A DNA stretch of 64,000 bases. Origin: Xylanibacillus composti. GTDB taxonomy: Bacteria; Bacillota; Bacilli; Paenibacillales; K13. The DNA lies in contig NZ_BOVK01000013.1 in assembly GCF_018403685.1 (NCBI RefSeq), positions 1 through 64,000 on the forward strand, written 5' to 3'. Below are positions 42,882 to 51,553 of the stretch, one piece after another. The notes under the pieces were generated by a model. That model had not been told where the DNA came from and made no database searches. It saw nothing but the letters and a program-made list of their open reading frames with translations. Position 1 is the first letter of the stretch, and every line of letters begins with the position of its first letter. Made by a program: the position numbers and the translations under genes.

Positions 42882-43322
42882 ATGAACAAGAAATCATTTG
42901 TGCTTGAGCAGGGGTTATACCTAAGCTGGGGAATTGCGCTTGCAGCGACCTTGGGCAGCCTGTATTTCAGCGAAATCCAGAAATTTATTCCATGCACTTA
43001 TTGCTGGTACCAACGTATTTTGATGTATCCGCTGGTTATTCTCCTGGGCATTGCCGCTGTGCGCAATGATTACAAGCAAAGCTATTATGTGCTGCCGTTC
43101 TCGGTGCTCGGCATGGGGATGTCCACCTATCATTATTTGGTGCAGAAAACCCCCTGGTTCCAGTCAGCGGGATCAGGCTGCGGCATTATTCCTTGCAACA
43201 CGGCCTATATTAATTGGCTTGGCTTTATCACCATCCCATTTTTGGCGTTGATCGCTTTTACCCTGATCACCGTGCTGCAAATCTTGATTATCCGCAATGC
43301 CCGTTCGGCTGCAGGCAAGTAA
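42882..43322 (+). CDS. bdbC: Disulfide oxidoreductase, DsbB/BdbC family
   Basis: 146-residue four-helix membrane protein that reoxidises a thiol-disulfide oxidoreductase by passing electrons to quinone. The first redox pair is CTYC in FIPCTYCWYQRILMYPL; the second pair is in the external loop SGCGIIPCNTAYINW. Sequence order and length fit B. subtilis BdbC closely, as recalled. AGGAGG lies upstream; TTG 42879 is an alternative start. No bdbD-like partner gene is adjacent. Confidence 0.92.
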   Translation: MNKKSFVLEQGLYLSWGIALAATLGSLYFSEIQKFIPCTYCWYQRILMYPLVILLGIAAVRNDYKQSYYVLPFSVLGMGMSTYHYLVQKTPWFQSAGSGCGIIPCNTAYINWLGFITIPFLALIAFTLITVLQILIIRNARSAAGK

Positions 43323-43413
43323 GGCTCCAAATCAGGTACATTTACCGATTTTCCTTCATACGCTGAATAAGAGCAAGGGTACAGTCACTTGAACAATGAA
43401 GGAAGCGGTAATT

Positions 43414-44235
43414 GTGCAGCATCCTATAGCCATTCTGGATTCGGGCGTCGGCGGCATTACCGTGGCGAAGGAGATCATACGCCAGCTGCCGCAGGAAAAG
43501 ATCGTCTATTTCGGTGACTCGGCGCGGTCGCCCTATGGGCCGCGAAAGCCGGAAGAGATCGTCCGGTTTACTATGCAAATTGTGCGTTATCTGTTGCGCT
43601 TCCAGCCGAAGCTTTTGGTAATTGCCTGCAATACAGCGACAGCCGTTGCTTTGGATCAAGTGCGAGCTTCTGTCTCGATTCCCGTCGTAGGGGTGATTTG
43701 CCCCGGCGCACGGGCAGCAGTCAAGAAGACGAAATCCGGCGTGATCGGGGTCATTGGCACGGAATGCACAGTTCGCAGCCAAGCGTACGATCAAGCGCTG
43801 AAAGATTTGTCGCCCAAGCTGGAGGTGCTCAGCCAACCCTGTCCGCGGTTCGTTCCGCTGGTGGAGCAGGGGGATTTTCACTCGCCTCAAGCGAAGCAAG
43901 CAGTATGGGAGTCGCTGGCGCCGCTTAAGCACCATGCGCATGGAAAACCGATGGACTGCTTGATCCTGGGCTGTACCCATTATCCGTTTCTTCAAGATGC
44001 CATTTCGAGCGTGATGGGCAGCGGAGTGGAGCTGATCAACTCTGCCGAGGAGACGGCGCGCGAGACCAGCGCCGTCCTTCATCATCAAGGGCAGCTGGCG
44101 AAGACGAGGGAACGGCCGGTTCATCACTTTTTGTGCAGCGGCAATCCGGCTACCTTTCAAGGCATTGCGAGGGAATGGCTGAATGAGGATATCCAGGTAA
44201 CGCCTGTCGTGTGGCAGGGTCCCAAATACGTATAA
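43414..44235 (+). CDS. racE: Glutamate racemase
   Basis: 273-residue enzyme converting L- to D-glutamate for peptidoglycan and, in some species, poly-gamma-glutamate. The active-site pair is Cys72 in ACNTATA and Cys187 in GCTHYPF, with Asp9-Ser10 in the N-terminal DSGVGG and DSARSPYGPR. GTG 43414 is chosen since AAGGAAG lies eight bases upstream and the product then begins QHPIAILDSGVGG as in RacE; ATG 43396 would place six extra residues. Followed by a strong terminator that contains the next gene's ribosome site. Confidence 0.93.
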   Translation: MQHPIAILDSGVGGITVAKEIIRQLPQEKIVYFGDSARSPYGPRKPEEIVRFTMQIVRYLLRFQPKLLVIACNTATAVALDQVRASVSIPVVGVICPGARAAVKKTKSGVIGVIGTECTVRSQAYDQALKDLSPKLEVLSQPCPRFVPLVEQGDFHSPQAKQAVWESLAPLKHHAHGKPMDCLILGCTHYPFLQDAISSVMGSGVELINSAEETARETSAVLHHQGQLAKTRERPVHHFLCSGNPATFQGIAREWLNEDIQVTPVVWQGPKYV

Positions 44236-44243
44236 TTTCATGG

Positions 44244-44286
44244 AAAAACCTCCTGTTGCATAGGTTACTTGCAAAGGAGGTTTTTT
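44244..44286 (+). terminator. Terminator whose 3' arm contains the Shine-Dalgarno of the next gene
   Basis: AAAAACCTCC (44244-44253) pairs perfectly with GGAGGTTTTT (44276-44285); an inner TTGCA/TGCAA stem extends the hairpin, and T6 follows the GGAGG. The AAAGGAGG (44273-44280) is the only ribosome site for ATG 44292 and would be sequestered in the stem. Confidence 0.8.
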
Positions 44287-44291
44287 GACGC

Positions 44292-45506
44292 ATGTCCTTT
44301 CCTTATTTGGTCCAAGTCGGTGACAACCTGCATCGCATTGCCCGCAAATTCGGCATCAATGTTCCTTCGTTGTTAGCTGCAAACGCGCAGCACCATGATC
44401 ATGCTTATGTCATGCCGGGTCAAATTCTCCGGATACCCGTTCGTCCGTCCCGTCATTATGCCGTGCAGAAAGGGGACAGTTATGCGACTATTGCGCATGG
44501 CTTCCAGATCAGTGAGAAGCGATTGAAGCAGATCAATCCGGCTGTGCCCGCCGAACGGCCGCAAGAGGGGCAGGTGCTTCTGATTCCCGGCCAGGAAGGC
44601 GGGCTATGGAATGAACCGGGCTTGTCCTACGGATATGTGGAACTTCAGAAGGATTTGAACCGATGGAAAGGGGCGTATCCTTTCCTGCAGCAGGAGGCAA
44701 TCGGCCAATCCGTATTGGGAAGAGAGATTGCCGCTGTGTTGCTCGGCACGGGCTCCCGCCGGGTACATGTGAATGCGAGTGTTCACGCGAACGAGTGGAT
44801 GACGACCCCGCTCCTCATGAAGTTTGTGGATGATTGCGCGGCTGCTCTTCAGCATGGAACTCTGTTCCGGGGAACCGACATCGCCTCGCTCCTCGAACAT
44901 GTCAGCTTGCATGCGGTGCCAATGGTGAATCCGGATGGCGTGGAGCTGGCACTGTGCGGGATACATCCCGCGCATCCGTATTACGCGGAGCTGACTGCCT
45001 GGAATAACGGCTCCCGTCAATTTCAGCAGTGGAAGGCGAATATCCGCGGCGTCGATCTGAATGACCAGTTTCCGGCTCACTGGGAGACAGAGCGGGAACG
45101 GCGTTCTCCGAATGGTCCGTCGCCCCGGGATTATGCAGGCGAAGCGCCGTTGTCCGAACCGGAAGCGAAGGCGTTGGCCGTCTGGACAGAGCGCATGGAT
45201 TTTCATTGTGTCGTATCGCTGCATACGCAAGGCGAGGAGATTTATTGGAACTATCGCGGCTATGAGCCGGAAGAGGCGGAACAGCTGGCAAATCGTCTGG
45301 CCTCGGTGAGCTTCTATCGGGCCGTCAAGCTGGCGGGCAGCGATGCCGGATATAAGGACTGGTTCATTCAGCGGTTCAGGCGCTGCGGCTTTACGGTGGA
45401 ATGCGGCTTCGGCGTCAATCCGCTGCCGGCCGAGCAATTTCCGGCGATGTATGAGCGAGTAAGCGCATTGCTGCTGGAGGCGATGAAGGCTGCGGCAGTA
45501 GGGTAG
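44292..45506 (+). CDS. LysM-containing M14 gamma-D-glutamyl-L-diamino acid endopeptidase
   Basis: 404-residue peptidoglycan hydrolase with two N-terminal LysM domains (about 4-48 and 55-98), each starting YLVQVGDNLHRIARKFGI or HYAVQKGDSYATIA, followed by an M14 zinc carboxypeptidase fold. Zinc ligands: His165 and Glu168 in HANEW, His311 in SLHTQ; catalytic Glu370 in FTVECG; substrate-binding Arg252. It resembles ENP1 of Lysinibacillus sphaericus, which cleaves the gamma-D-Glu-mDAP bond, often during sporulation or germination. No signal peptide, as in ENP1. Its ribosome site lies in the preceding terminator stem. Confidence 0.9.
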   Translation: MSFPYLVQVGDNLHRIARKFGINVPSLLAANAQHHDHAYVMPGQILRIPVRPSRHYAVQKGDSYATIAHGFQISEKRLKQINPAVPAERPQEGQVLLIPGQEGGLWNEPGLSYGYVELQKDLNRWKGAYPFLQQEAIGQSVLGREIAAVLLGTGSRRVHVNASVHANEWMTTPLLMKFVDDCAAALQHGTLFRGTDIASLLEHVSLHAVPMVNPDGVELALCGIHPAHPYYAELTAWNNGSRQFQQWKANIRGVDLNDQFPAHWETERERRSPNGPSPRDYAGEAPLSEPEAKALAVWTERMDFHCVVSLHTQGEEIYWNYRGYEPEEAEQLANRLASVSFYRAVKLAGSDAGYKDWFIQRFRRCGFTVECGFGVNPLPAEQFPAMYERVSALLLEAMKAAAVG

Positions 45507-45619
45507 GCGGTACAAATTTGGGGGACGGGATTGCTTTCTTGGTGCCGATTATATACAATAGCACTCAGATTAAAATGGATCGGTGCTGCCGGTATCGAAG
45601 GAAAGGAGATCCCGCACCT

Positions 45620-45841
45620 ATGGCGAATGACATAAGAATCTGCGATAAGTGCAGGCATATACGGTTGAAGACGATGGTGCCGAAGCTGGAACAGCTGGAC
45701 CCGGAAGCGGAAATCAAAATTGGCTGCAAATCTTATTGCGGTCCCTGCTCCAGAGCGGCATTTATCTATATAAATGGACGGTATGTGACAGGCCAGACAG
45801 AAGACGAAGCGATTGAAAAAGCGAGAAAATATGTGAAATAA
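45620..45841 (+). CDS. DUF1450 small cysteine-rich protein (YuzB-like)
   Basis: 73-residue protein with ICDKCRH near the N-terminus and CKSYCGPCSRAAFIYINGRYV, giving five cysteines that could bind metal or be redox active. Length and pattern fit DUF1450, of unknown function in Bacilli. The ATG 45620 has AAAGGAG eleven bases upstream; the open frame before it has no support. Confidence 0.8.
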   Translation: MANDIRICDKCRHIRLKTMVPKLEQLDPEAEIKIGCKSYCGPCSRAAFIYINGRYVTGQTEDEAIEKARKYVK

Positions 45842-45940
45842 ACATCATCTTCCTCAGATCGGTCTCATACAATGAGGTGGGCGGATACGCATATGCTGCC
45901 CGCGGTTGGTCCCGATCGATCTATGAGGGAGGTTTTTTTT

Positions 45941-46774
45941 ATGGCTGATGGGAAATCACCGGATACGGCTGCCTATGACGTGGAGAAGGCGCTGTTTGAA
46001 CATCGGTTTTGGCTGCAGATTCTCGGCGATCACGCCAGATTCATCGAAAGCTCCATGCCCATTGCTGAGCTGAAGGAAATCGAACAGGCACAAGCATTCA
46101 TCACTTTGTTCGATTCCTTGCTGGGAACGGCAAGAAGGCGACTGCCGGCTGCAGACACGCTTCGCCTGACACAGGAAGCGCTCCAGGCGGCGCAGCAATT
46201 GCGCGCATTCAAGCTTCATTTATTGTCCAGACATTTGCAAGGCGATCTTCGTTCAACGCTGCCCCCGACCTTTTACAATCATATGGTGAATGAAATCGAT
46301 GAATACATTCGCATCCTAGCTTACTTGACTGTGGAGAAAACGCCGCCGCTGCTTCATCCTGTGCATCATCATCTGATCTGGCTGCTCGATGCCTCCGGAC
46401 ACGCTGCCTCGATTCACGATCAACTGGACCCGGTCGAAGCGGATCTCCGAAACAATAGCGACATGTACAAGAAAAAATTCGATGCCTTTTACTTAAAGGC
46501 TGTGGAAATGGCAGGCTACCTGAGAACCGGCTTGACCGCCTTCCCTGCGCTGCATCGCTTCAATCGTCAGGTTGATCTGGAGATGAAGCTGTTTCAGGGC
46601 TTCCTGGCAGAATTGGTTGAGCTGAATCTTACCGGGGAGGCGCTTGATGTGCTGACACCGCTTATGCCGGATCATATGTACAGGGAGGAATGCTATTACT
46701 TGATCAAGCTGGCTGAGACAAGCGGAGTGAAGCCTCCCGAATGTGATCCGACCAAGCCTCGCGTACAGGAGTGA
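45941..46774 (+). CDS. DUF2935 protein
   Basis: 277-residue helical protein with two similar halves, each beginning with a segment like EHRFWLQILGDHARFIESS, and the second ASGHAASIHDQLDP. The repeated His and Glu positions resemble ferritin-like metal sites, but function is unknown. ATG 45941 follows GAGGGAGG and eight T. The 100-bp leader contains several GATCGG/CCGATC segments able to pair. Confidence 0.82.
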   Translation: MADGKSPDTAAYDVEKALFEHRFWLQILGDHARFIESSMPIAELKEIEQAQAFITLFDSLLGTARRRLPAADTLRLTQEALQAAQQLRAFKLHLLSRHLQGDLRSTLPPTFYNHMVNEIDEYIRILAYLTVEKTPPLLHPVHHHLIWLLDASGHAASIHDQLDPVEADLRNNSDMYKKKFDAFYLKAVEMAGYLRTGLTAFPALHRFNRQVDLEMKLFQGFLAELVELNLTGEALDVLTPLMPDHMYREECYYLIKLAETSGVKPPECDPTKPRVQE

Positions 46775-46800
46775 CGGTCGTGGCTGCGCGCTTTGCGGAG

Positions 46801-46844
46801 AAAGCCGCCCGAACCTGCAATGGCTGCAGCTTTGGGCGGCTTTT
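46801..46844. terminator. Bidirectional terminator between DUF2935 and the RNA methyltransferase
   Basis: AAAGCCGCCC (46801-46810) and GGGCGGCTTT (46834-46843) form a ten-pair stem, with an inner GCAA/TTGC-like loop region, serving the two convergent genes. Confidence 0.85.
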
Positions 46845-46851
46845 GTTGCGG

Positions 46852-47988
46852 TTAGCGCACCTGATCGGCCGGTATTTTGTACTGGTAGTACTGGCATTCG
46901 ATACGGCCATTGTAGAGCTTGCGTTTTTTGTCTGCCTCTTGTTCGAAATAGCGCTCGAATGCTTTGGTCGGACTGAGAGCGAAGGCGGACCAGCTCCCTA
47001 GCTTGCGGTACAAGTGGCCGAATTGGCGGATCAGCTTTTCCACCTCACGCTCATCCGATAACCGTTCACCATAAGGCGGATTGGTAATAAGGAAGCCTCG
47101 TTCCCCCTCCGGCTTCGCCTTCGCAACCGGCAAGGCTTCGAAGCGGATATCCTTGGCCAGGCCAGCGGCGCGGGCCGCTGCCTGCGCTACCTCAATCGCC
47201 TGCGGGTCGATGTCCGAGCCGGCAATGTGCAAGGGGGTATCATCCTTCAGCGCGTCATAGGCTTCGTCACGGGCGGATTGCCAGGCCTGCTCGCCAATCC
47301 GCTGCCAGGCCTCCGCCGGGAAGCTGCGGCGCAGGCCCGGCGCCACGTTCCAGGCGATCATAGCCGCCTCAATCGGTATGGTGCCGGAACCGCAGAACGG
47401 ATCGTAGAGCGGCAGTTCCGGACGCCAGCGGCTAATGTAGATCAGGGCTGCCGCCATTGTTTCCTTCAACGGCGCTTCGGTGACCAGCTTGCGGTATCCT
47501 CGCTTGTGCAGGCTGGGTCCGGTCGTGTCCAGCGTCAAGGTAGCCGTGTCCTTCAGAAGAGACACTTCGATAGCGTATCGCGGTCCGTTCTCCTCGAACC
47601 AGGACTGGCGGTATGCTTCTTTCATTTTTTCCACGACCGCTTTCTTCACAATGCTCTGGCACGCCGGCACACTGGACAGCTGGGACTTCTGCGATCTGCC
47701 CTGAACGGGGAATTCGCCGTGCATCGGAATCCAGTCCGGCCAATCCAGCGCTTTGGTGCCTTCGAACAGTTCCTCGAAGGTTGTAGCCGGGAACTCCCCC
47801 ATCTTGACAAGAATACGGTCGGCTGTTCTCAGCCAGAGATTGCAGCGGGCGATATCCGACGCTTCGGCGCTGAAGATGACGCGGCCGTTCTCCGTCATTT
47901 GATCGGTGTACCCAAGCTGCTTCAATTCATAGGAGACGATGGCCTCCAATCCCATCGGGACGGTGGCAATCAGTTGGAGTTTCGACAT
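46852..47988 (-). CDS. THUMP-domain class I RNA methyltransferase (RlmL N-domain/YpsC type)
   Basis: 378-residue S-adenosylmethionine-dependent methyltransferase. The N-terminal ferredoxin-like and THUMP part covers residues 1-160, with KLQLIATVPMGLEAIVSYEL at the start; motif I DPFCGSGTIPIEAAMIA is near residue 196 and the catalytic NPPYGERL near 306. The family modifies guanine N2 in 23S rRNA (G2445 in E. coli RlmL). The ATG lies at 47988; it is divergent from nothing close and is followed by a bidirectional terminator. Confidence 0.92.
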   Translation of the reverse strand: MSKLQLIATVPMGLEAIVSYELKQLGYTDQMTENGRVIFSAEASDIARCNLWLRTADRILVKMGEFPATTFEELFEGTKALDWPDWIPMHGEFPVQGRSQKSQLSSVPACQSIVKKAVVEKMKEAYRQSWFEENGPRYAIEVSLLKDTATLTLDTTGPSLHKRGYRKLVTEAPLKETMAAALIYISRWRPELPLYDPFCGSGTIPIEAAMIAWNVAPGLRRSFPAEAWQRIGEQAWQSARDEAYDALKDDTPLHIAGSDIDPQAIEVAQAAARAAGLAKDIRFEALPVAKAKPEGERGFLITNPPYGERLSDEREVEKLIRQFGHLYRKLGSWSAFALSPTKAFERYFEQEADKKRKLYNGRIECQYYQYKIPADQVR

Positions 47989-48077
47989 GGGATAGACAGC
48001 TCCTTCTTGATAGGTATAGCTGAACTAGCTAGCGTTCACGGGGCGTTATAGGCTGACCGGCTCATCTCGCGGCAGCG

Positions 48078-49280
48078 TCAGGATGATGCTTGCCTGCGGC
48101 GGGCAAACAGCGACCAGTACACCCAGTAGGCGTTGACGGCGAACAGACAGGCCGCGATCAGAAAGATCGGACGAATGCCCGCCCATCCCGAGAACAGGCC
48201 TCCCAACGTAGGACCCAGCACATTGCCGAGTGCGAGAAAGCTCGTATTGAAGCTGTAAGCCCGGCTTTCCATTCCGTCCGGCGTGTATTGGCGAATCAGC
48301 GCATTAACCGACGGGATCAGTCCGCCGATAAAGACCCCCATCAAAAACCGGAAGACGAGCAGCTGCCAGACGTTGTGCACGAAGGCTTGCGGGATGAAGG
48401 TCATGCAAGCGCCGATCAAGCTGAAGCGCAGAATGCGCTCTGGCCCGAGCTTGTCGCTCAGGCGGCCAAGCAGCGGTGAAGCGATCATGTTGCTCAACCC
48501 GGTCACGGAGGCAACGAGACCGGCAAGAAAGGCGAGCGAAGCGGCTGCCGGATGCATCTCCTGAATGAAGACGGGAATAAGCGGCATGGAGCTCATCAAG
48601 GCGAACTGGATCATAAAGGTTACCGCGAACAGGGCTGTCAGCTGACGAATGCGCGCCAGCTCCGCGAAGCCCTTGGACAGGGAGAGATTCGGCTTCTCCA
48701 TCGCCTTCTGCTTGTCGAACTTCTCCTTCACCAGCAGCGCGGCTGTCAGCGTGGCGACAAACAACAGGGAGCTGGTAATGTAGAAGATCGGACGGTAGCC
48801 GACCCAGTCTGCCAGCACGCCGCCAATCAGCGGACCGAGTATCGTCCCGGCCACTTGGCCGGATTGCAGGACGCCCATCGTGAAGCCCATCTTCTCCCGG
48901 GGCGTGCTCGCCGATATGAGCGAAACGGCTGCCGGGATGTAGCCGGAGATGGTGCCGTTCAGCATGCGCAGAAGCAGCAGCTGCCACGGTGTGGCGGCAA
49001 GTCCCATCAGCGCCATCACAACCGCCATGCCGAAGCCGGAGCGCAGCACCATGATTTTGCGTCCATGGCGGTCGGCCAGCCTGCCCCAAATGGGCTGGAA
49101 CAAAAACGCCGTGACAAAGTTCGCCGCGAAAATCACACCGGCCCACATCGCCACACTGTCTGCATCGGTAACGCCCATCTCTTGTATGTAATACGGGACG
49201 AAGGGTATGATCATCGTCATTCCGGCCATTACGACAAAAGTGCCGAACCAAAGAACAGCAAGGTTGGCTTTCCAATTCAT
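48078..49280 (-). CDS. MFS multidrug exporter (MdtG/YuxJ-like)
   Basis: 400-residue transporter with twelve predicted helices. The N-terminal NLAVLWFGTFVVMAGMTMIIPFVPYYIQEM and the loop GRLADRHGRKIMVLRSG (motif A) mark the MdtG/YuxJ group; a second motif-A-like loop LGRLSDKLGPERILRFS begins the second half. ATG 49280 with GAAGGGG upstream is preferred over the open extension to 49388. Exported compounds unknown. Confidence 0.88.
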   Translation of the reverse strand: MNWKANLAVLWFGTFVVMAGMTMIIPFVPYYIQEMGVTDADSVAMWAGVIFAANFVTAFLFQPIWGRLADRHGRKIMVLRSGFGMAVVMALMGLAATPWQLLLLRMLNGTISGYIPAAVSLISASTPREKMGFTMGVLQSGQVAGTILGPLIGGVLADWVGYRPIFYITSSLLFVATLTAALLVKEKFDKQKAMEKPNLSLSKGFAELARIRQLTALFAVTFMIQFALMSSMPLIPVFIQEMHPAAASLAFLAGLVASVTGLSNMIASPLLGRLSDKLGPERILRFSLIGACMTFIPQAFVHNVWQLLVFRFLMGVFIGGLIPSVNALIRQYTPDGMESRAYSFNTSFLALGNVLGPTLGGLFSGWAGIRPIFLIAACLFAVNAYWVYWSLFARRRQASS

Positions 49281-49495
49281 GCGGTCCCCTTCTTTCCGGC
49301 GTATAACGCTGTAGCATTCCTTTAGTATAGCACAGGACCAGCCGGAATATGGAATGATGCGCCGCCGCCTCGCCCCGCTGTGTGGCAATGTCTATTTGCG
49401 ATGCATGCAACACTTGGCAGCCAAGCTTCGTCTATATAGGAGATTGCGGGTTATAAAGAAGGGGAGACGCCAACAAAAGAGGGGGTCATGGAACA

Positions 49496-50791
49496 ATGAG
49501 AGAGAGAATGTATAATTGGCATGCGGTTGCGGGAAAAGCGCGTCGCGTAGGGGCTGTGTGGCTGGCTGTCATGCTGCTTGCAAGCTTGCTTTCTGCCTGT
49601 GGAGGAAGTTCGGACCAGATGAGTATTGCGAATCAAGACACTGCGGGCAGTATGGACGGCGCTGAAAGCTCCTACGACTATGCAGATCAAGTGACGACCA
49701 CTTCAAACGCCAACGTTGCTGCGGGTGAAGCGTCCAGAAGAGAAGTTCAGCAGGGTGAAGGTGAACCTGGTTCGCAAGCCGGCATGGAGCAGGCTGCTGC
49801 GGATAACAGCGGCTTGAACCGGAAGCTGATTTACAAGGCCGATGTTGTGATGGAAGTGAAGGCGTATGCAGATGCGCAAGCTAGCATTCGGCAATTGGCC
49901 CATCTGTCCGGCGGCTATATTCTGAATTTTGAAGAAAATGAATCGCGTTATGATCGCAGCGGCACGTTTACCTTGAAGGTGCCTTCCCAAGGCTTCTCCT
50001 CGTTCCTGGACGAGTTGGACAGCTTGGAGCCGATCAGCCTTCATCGCAGTGTGGAGGGGACCGATGTCACGAGCGAATATGTAGACTTGGAAGCTCGTCT
50101 CAGGGCAAAGCGCGTAGTGGAAAGCCGGTTGCTCGCATTTATGGAGCAGGCTGACAGCTCGCAGGATTTGCTCGCCTTTTCGAATGAACTGGCAGTTGTG
50201 CAAGAGGAAATTGAACGGATACTGGGGCGCATGAGGTATTTGGATCAGAACGTTGCCTATTCTACGGTTACCCTGCACGTCCATGAAAGACTGGATGGCA
50301 AATCGCATATGATGGGCGAAGGCGATCCCTTTTACAAGCGTGCTTATCTGGCTATGGGCAAGAGCTTGCAGCTGCTCAAGAATGCGCTCGAAGGAATGGT
50401 GGTCGGACTTGCGGCGATGCTCCCGGTTTTGCTGTTTCTGGCGCTGGTAGCGCTGCCATTTGTCGCAAGGTATCGGCGAAATCGAAAATCGGGGGGCAGC
50501 AGAGGAGTCAGTCTCACTCCATCAGCGGCGGACGGTTCGCTATCGTCGAAGGATAACAGCCAAGCACATCAGGAGGACAATCTGACGCAAGCAGGCGATT
50601 CCGTCCTTCCGGAGCCGACAACGAATGAACGCGAAGCGACAGCGGACGATCCACCCCAACAATCTCGACCTTCTCAGGTTCGAGAAGCAACAGACGAAGC
50701 GACAGCGAATGAAGACGATGTGAAAACTGAGAGAGATAAAGAGAAAACTTACGTAGATAATGAGAAGACTGATGGGGATAAAGAGAACTGA
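49496..50791 (+). CDS. DUF4349 lipoprotein
   Basis: 431-residue exported protein. Lipobox LASLLSACG at about residues 28-36, then a low-complexity linker, a DUF4349 domain (about 108-265: RKLIYKADVVMEVKAYADAQ, GGYILNFEENESRYDRSGTFTLKVPS, VTSEYVDLEARLRAKR), a coiled coil, a helix (GMVVGLAAMLPVLLFLALVALPFVA) and a hydrophilic acidic/Lys-rich tail. Function unknown; some homologues accompany anti-sigma systems. GAGGGGG precedes ATG 49496; an alternative ATG is at 49508. Confidence 0.85.
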   Translation: MRERMYNWHAVAGKARRVGAVWLAVMLLASLLSACGGSSDQMSIANQDTAGSMDGAESSYDYADQVTTTSNANVAAGEASRREVQQGEGEPGSQAGMEQAAADNSGLNRKLIYKADVVMEVKAYADAQASIRQLAHLSGGYILNFEENESRYDRSGTFTLKVPSQGFSSFLDELDSLEPISLHRSVEGTDVTSEYVDLEARLRAKRVVESRLLAFMEQADSSQDLLAFSNELAVVQEEIERILGRMRYLDQNVAYSTVTLHVHERLDGKSHMMGEGDPFYKRAYLAMGKSLQLLKNALEGMVVGLAAMLPVLLFLALVALPFVARYRRNRKSGGSRGVSLTPSAADGSLSSKDNSQAHQEDNLTQAGDSVLPEPTTNEREATADDPPQQSRPSQVREATDEATANEDDVKTERDKEKTYVDNEKTDGDKEN

Positions 50792-51327
50792 CGCAGAATG
50801 AAGCAAATACCAACCAAGGGGAGCGGAAAAACTAAGGTACGGGTCAAAAGTCATCAATGTAGGCAGCCATTCGCACAAGGATTCGTATGAAATCAGTTGG
50901 GCGTCGCGGGCAAAGCGGGCGTTATGGTAGCACTACCATTTATTAATGGTACCTAATTCATTATTTTTCGCTTCTAGTAGTTGAGATCACGCGATTTATT
51001 ACCCTTTTACCATTCATAATGAAGCTGGCTTCCACTATTACTGGTAATGGGGTAACAAAGTACTCGGAAACTATGAAAATCAGCGAAAAGAATAACTTTA
51101 CTACCAATAAAAAATAGTAGTGGTATATAAAATAAATTTGTTGCAGCCCATGTGTCCGTACCACCGAATTCAATTACTTGACAATATTAGGAGAAAACGC
51201 GACAATGAATAAAGGAGCACTTGAGCCGGCCTTAGTCGGTCAGAGAGTCGGGCAGTAATCGAGTATTGCCACAACAAGCGGTACCTGCGCGGTTCGGAGA
51301 TTCAGAGGACAAAGGCAATCAATCATA
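50792..51327. other. AT-rich intergenic stretch with TACC/GGTA dyads
   Basis: No gene seen. From about 50930 to 51190 the composition turns AT-rich. Several dyads built on GGTA/TACC occur: ATGGTAG (50924-50930) with CTACCAT (50933-50939), a GGTACC near 50948, a longer imperfect pair around 51000-51055 and another around 51110-51125. TTGACA at 51178-51183 with GACAAT at 51201-51206 (17-bp spacer) could be a promoter reading toward the 16-bp repeats and the nuclease gene. A 17-codon open frame at 51205-51258 has AGGAG upstream, but the candidate -10 overlaps its start codon. Confidence 0.4.
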
Positions 51328-51407
51328 TACCAAGCAAGCTGAGTACCAAGCAAGTTAAGTACCAAGCAAGTCGAGTACCAAGCAAGTCGAGTACCAAGCA
51401 AGTCGAG
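51328..51407. repeat. Five tandem copies of a 16-bp repeat
   Basis: TACCAAGCAAGTCGAG repeats at 51328, 51344, 51360, 51376 and 51392. The last three copies are identical, the first has GCTGAG and the second GTTAAG at the end. The array lies 147 bp upstream of the DUF559-like nuclease gene, within its probable leader or promoter region. Confidence 0.9.
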
Positions 51408-51553
51408 AGTGAAGCACACTCCGTCTTTCCTATCTGCTGGGCGTTTGCCGGATTTTGATCCGGAAATGAACAGGCAGTTGGGTGGGCGGAGTTTTTTTAT
51501 GGATGAACTGGAACAGGAGCAGGGAGCTAGCCATTAAAGGAGGGGACCGATTC

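Noticed and set aside
51205-51258. 17-codon peptide gene before the 16-bp repeats
   Set aside because: It has AGGAG upstream, but the candidate -10 overlaps its start codon and the product shows nothing recognisable.
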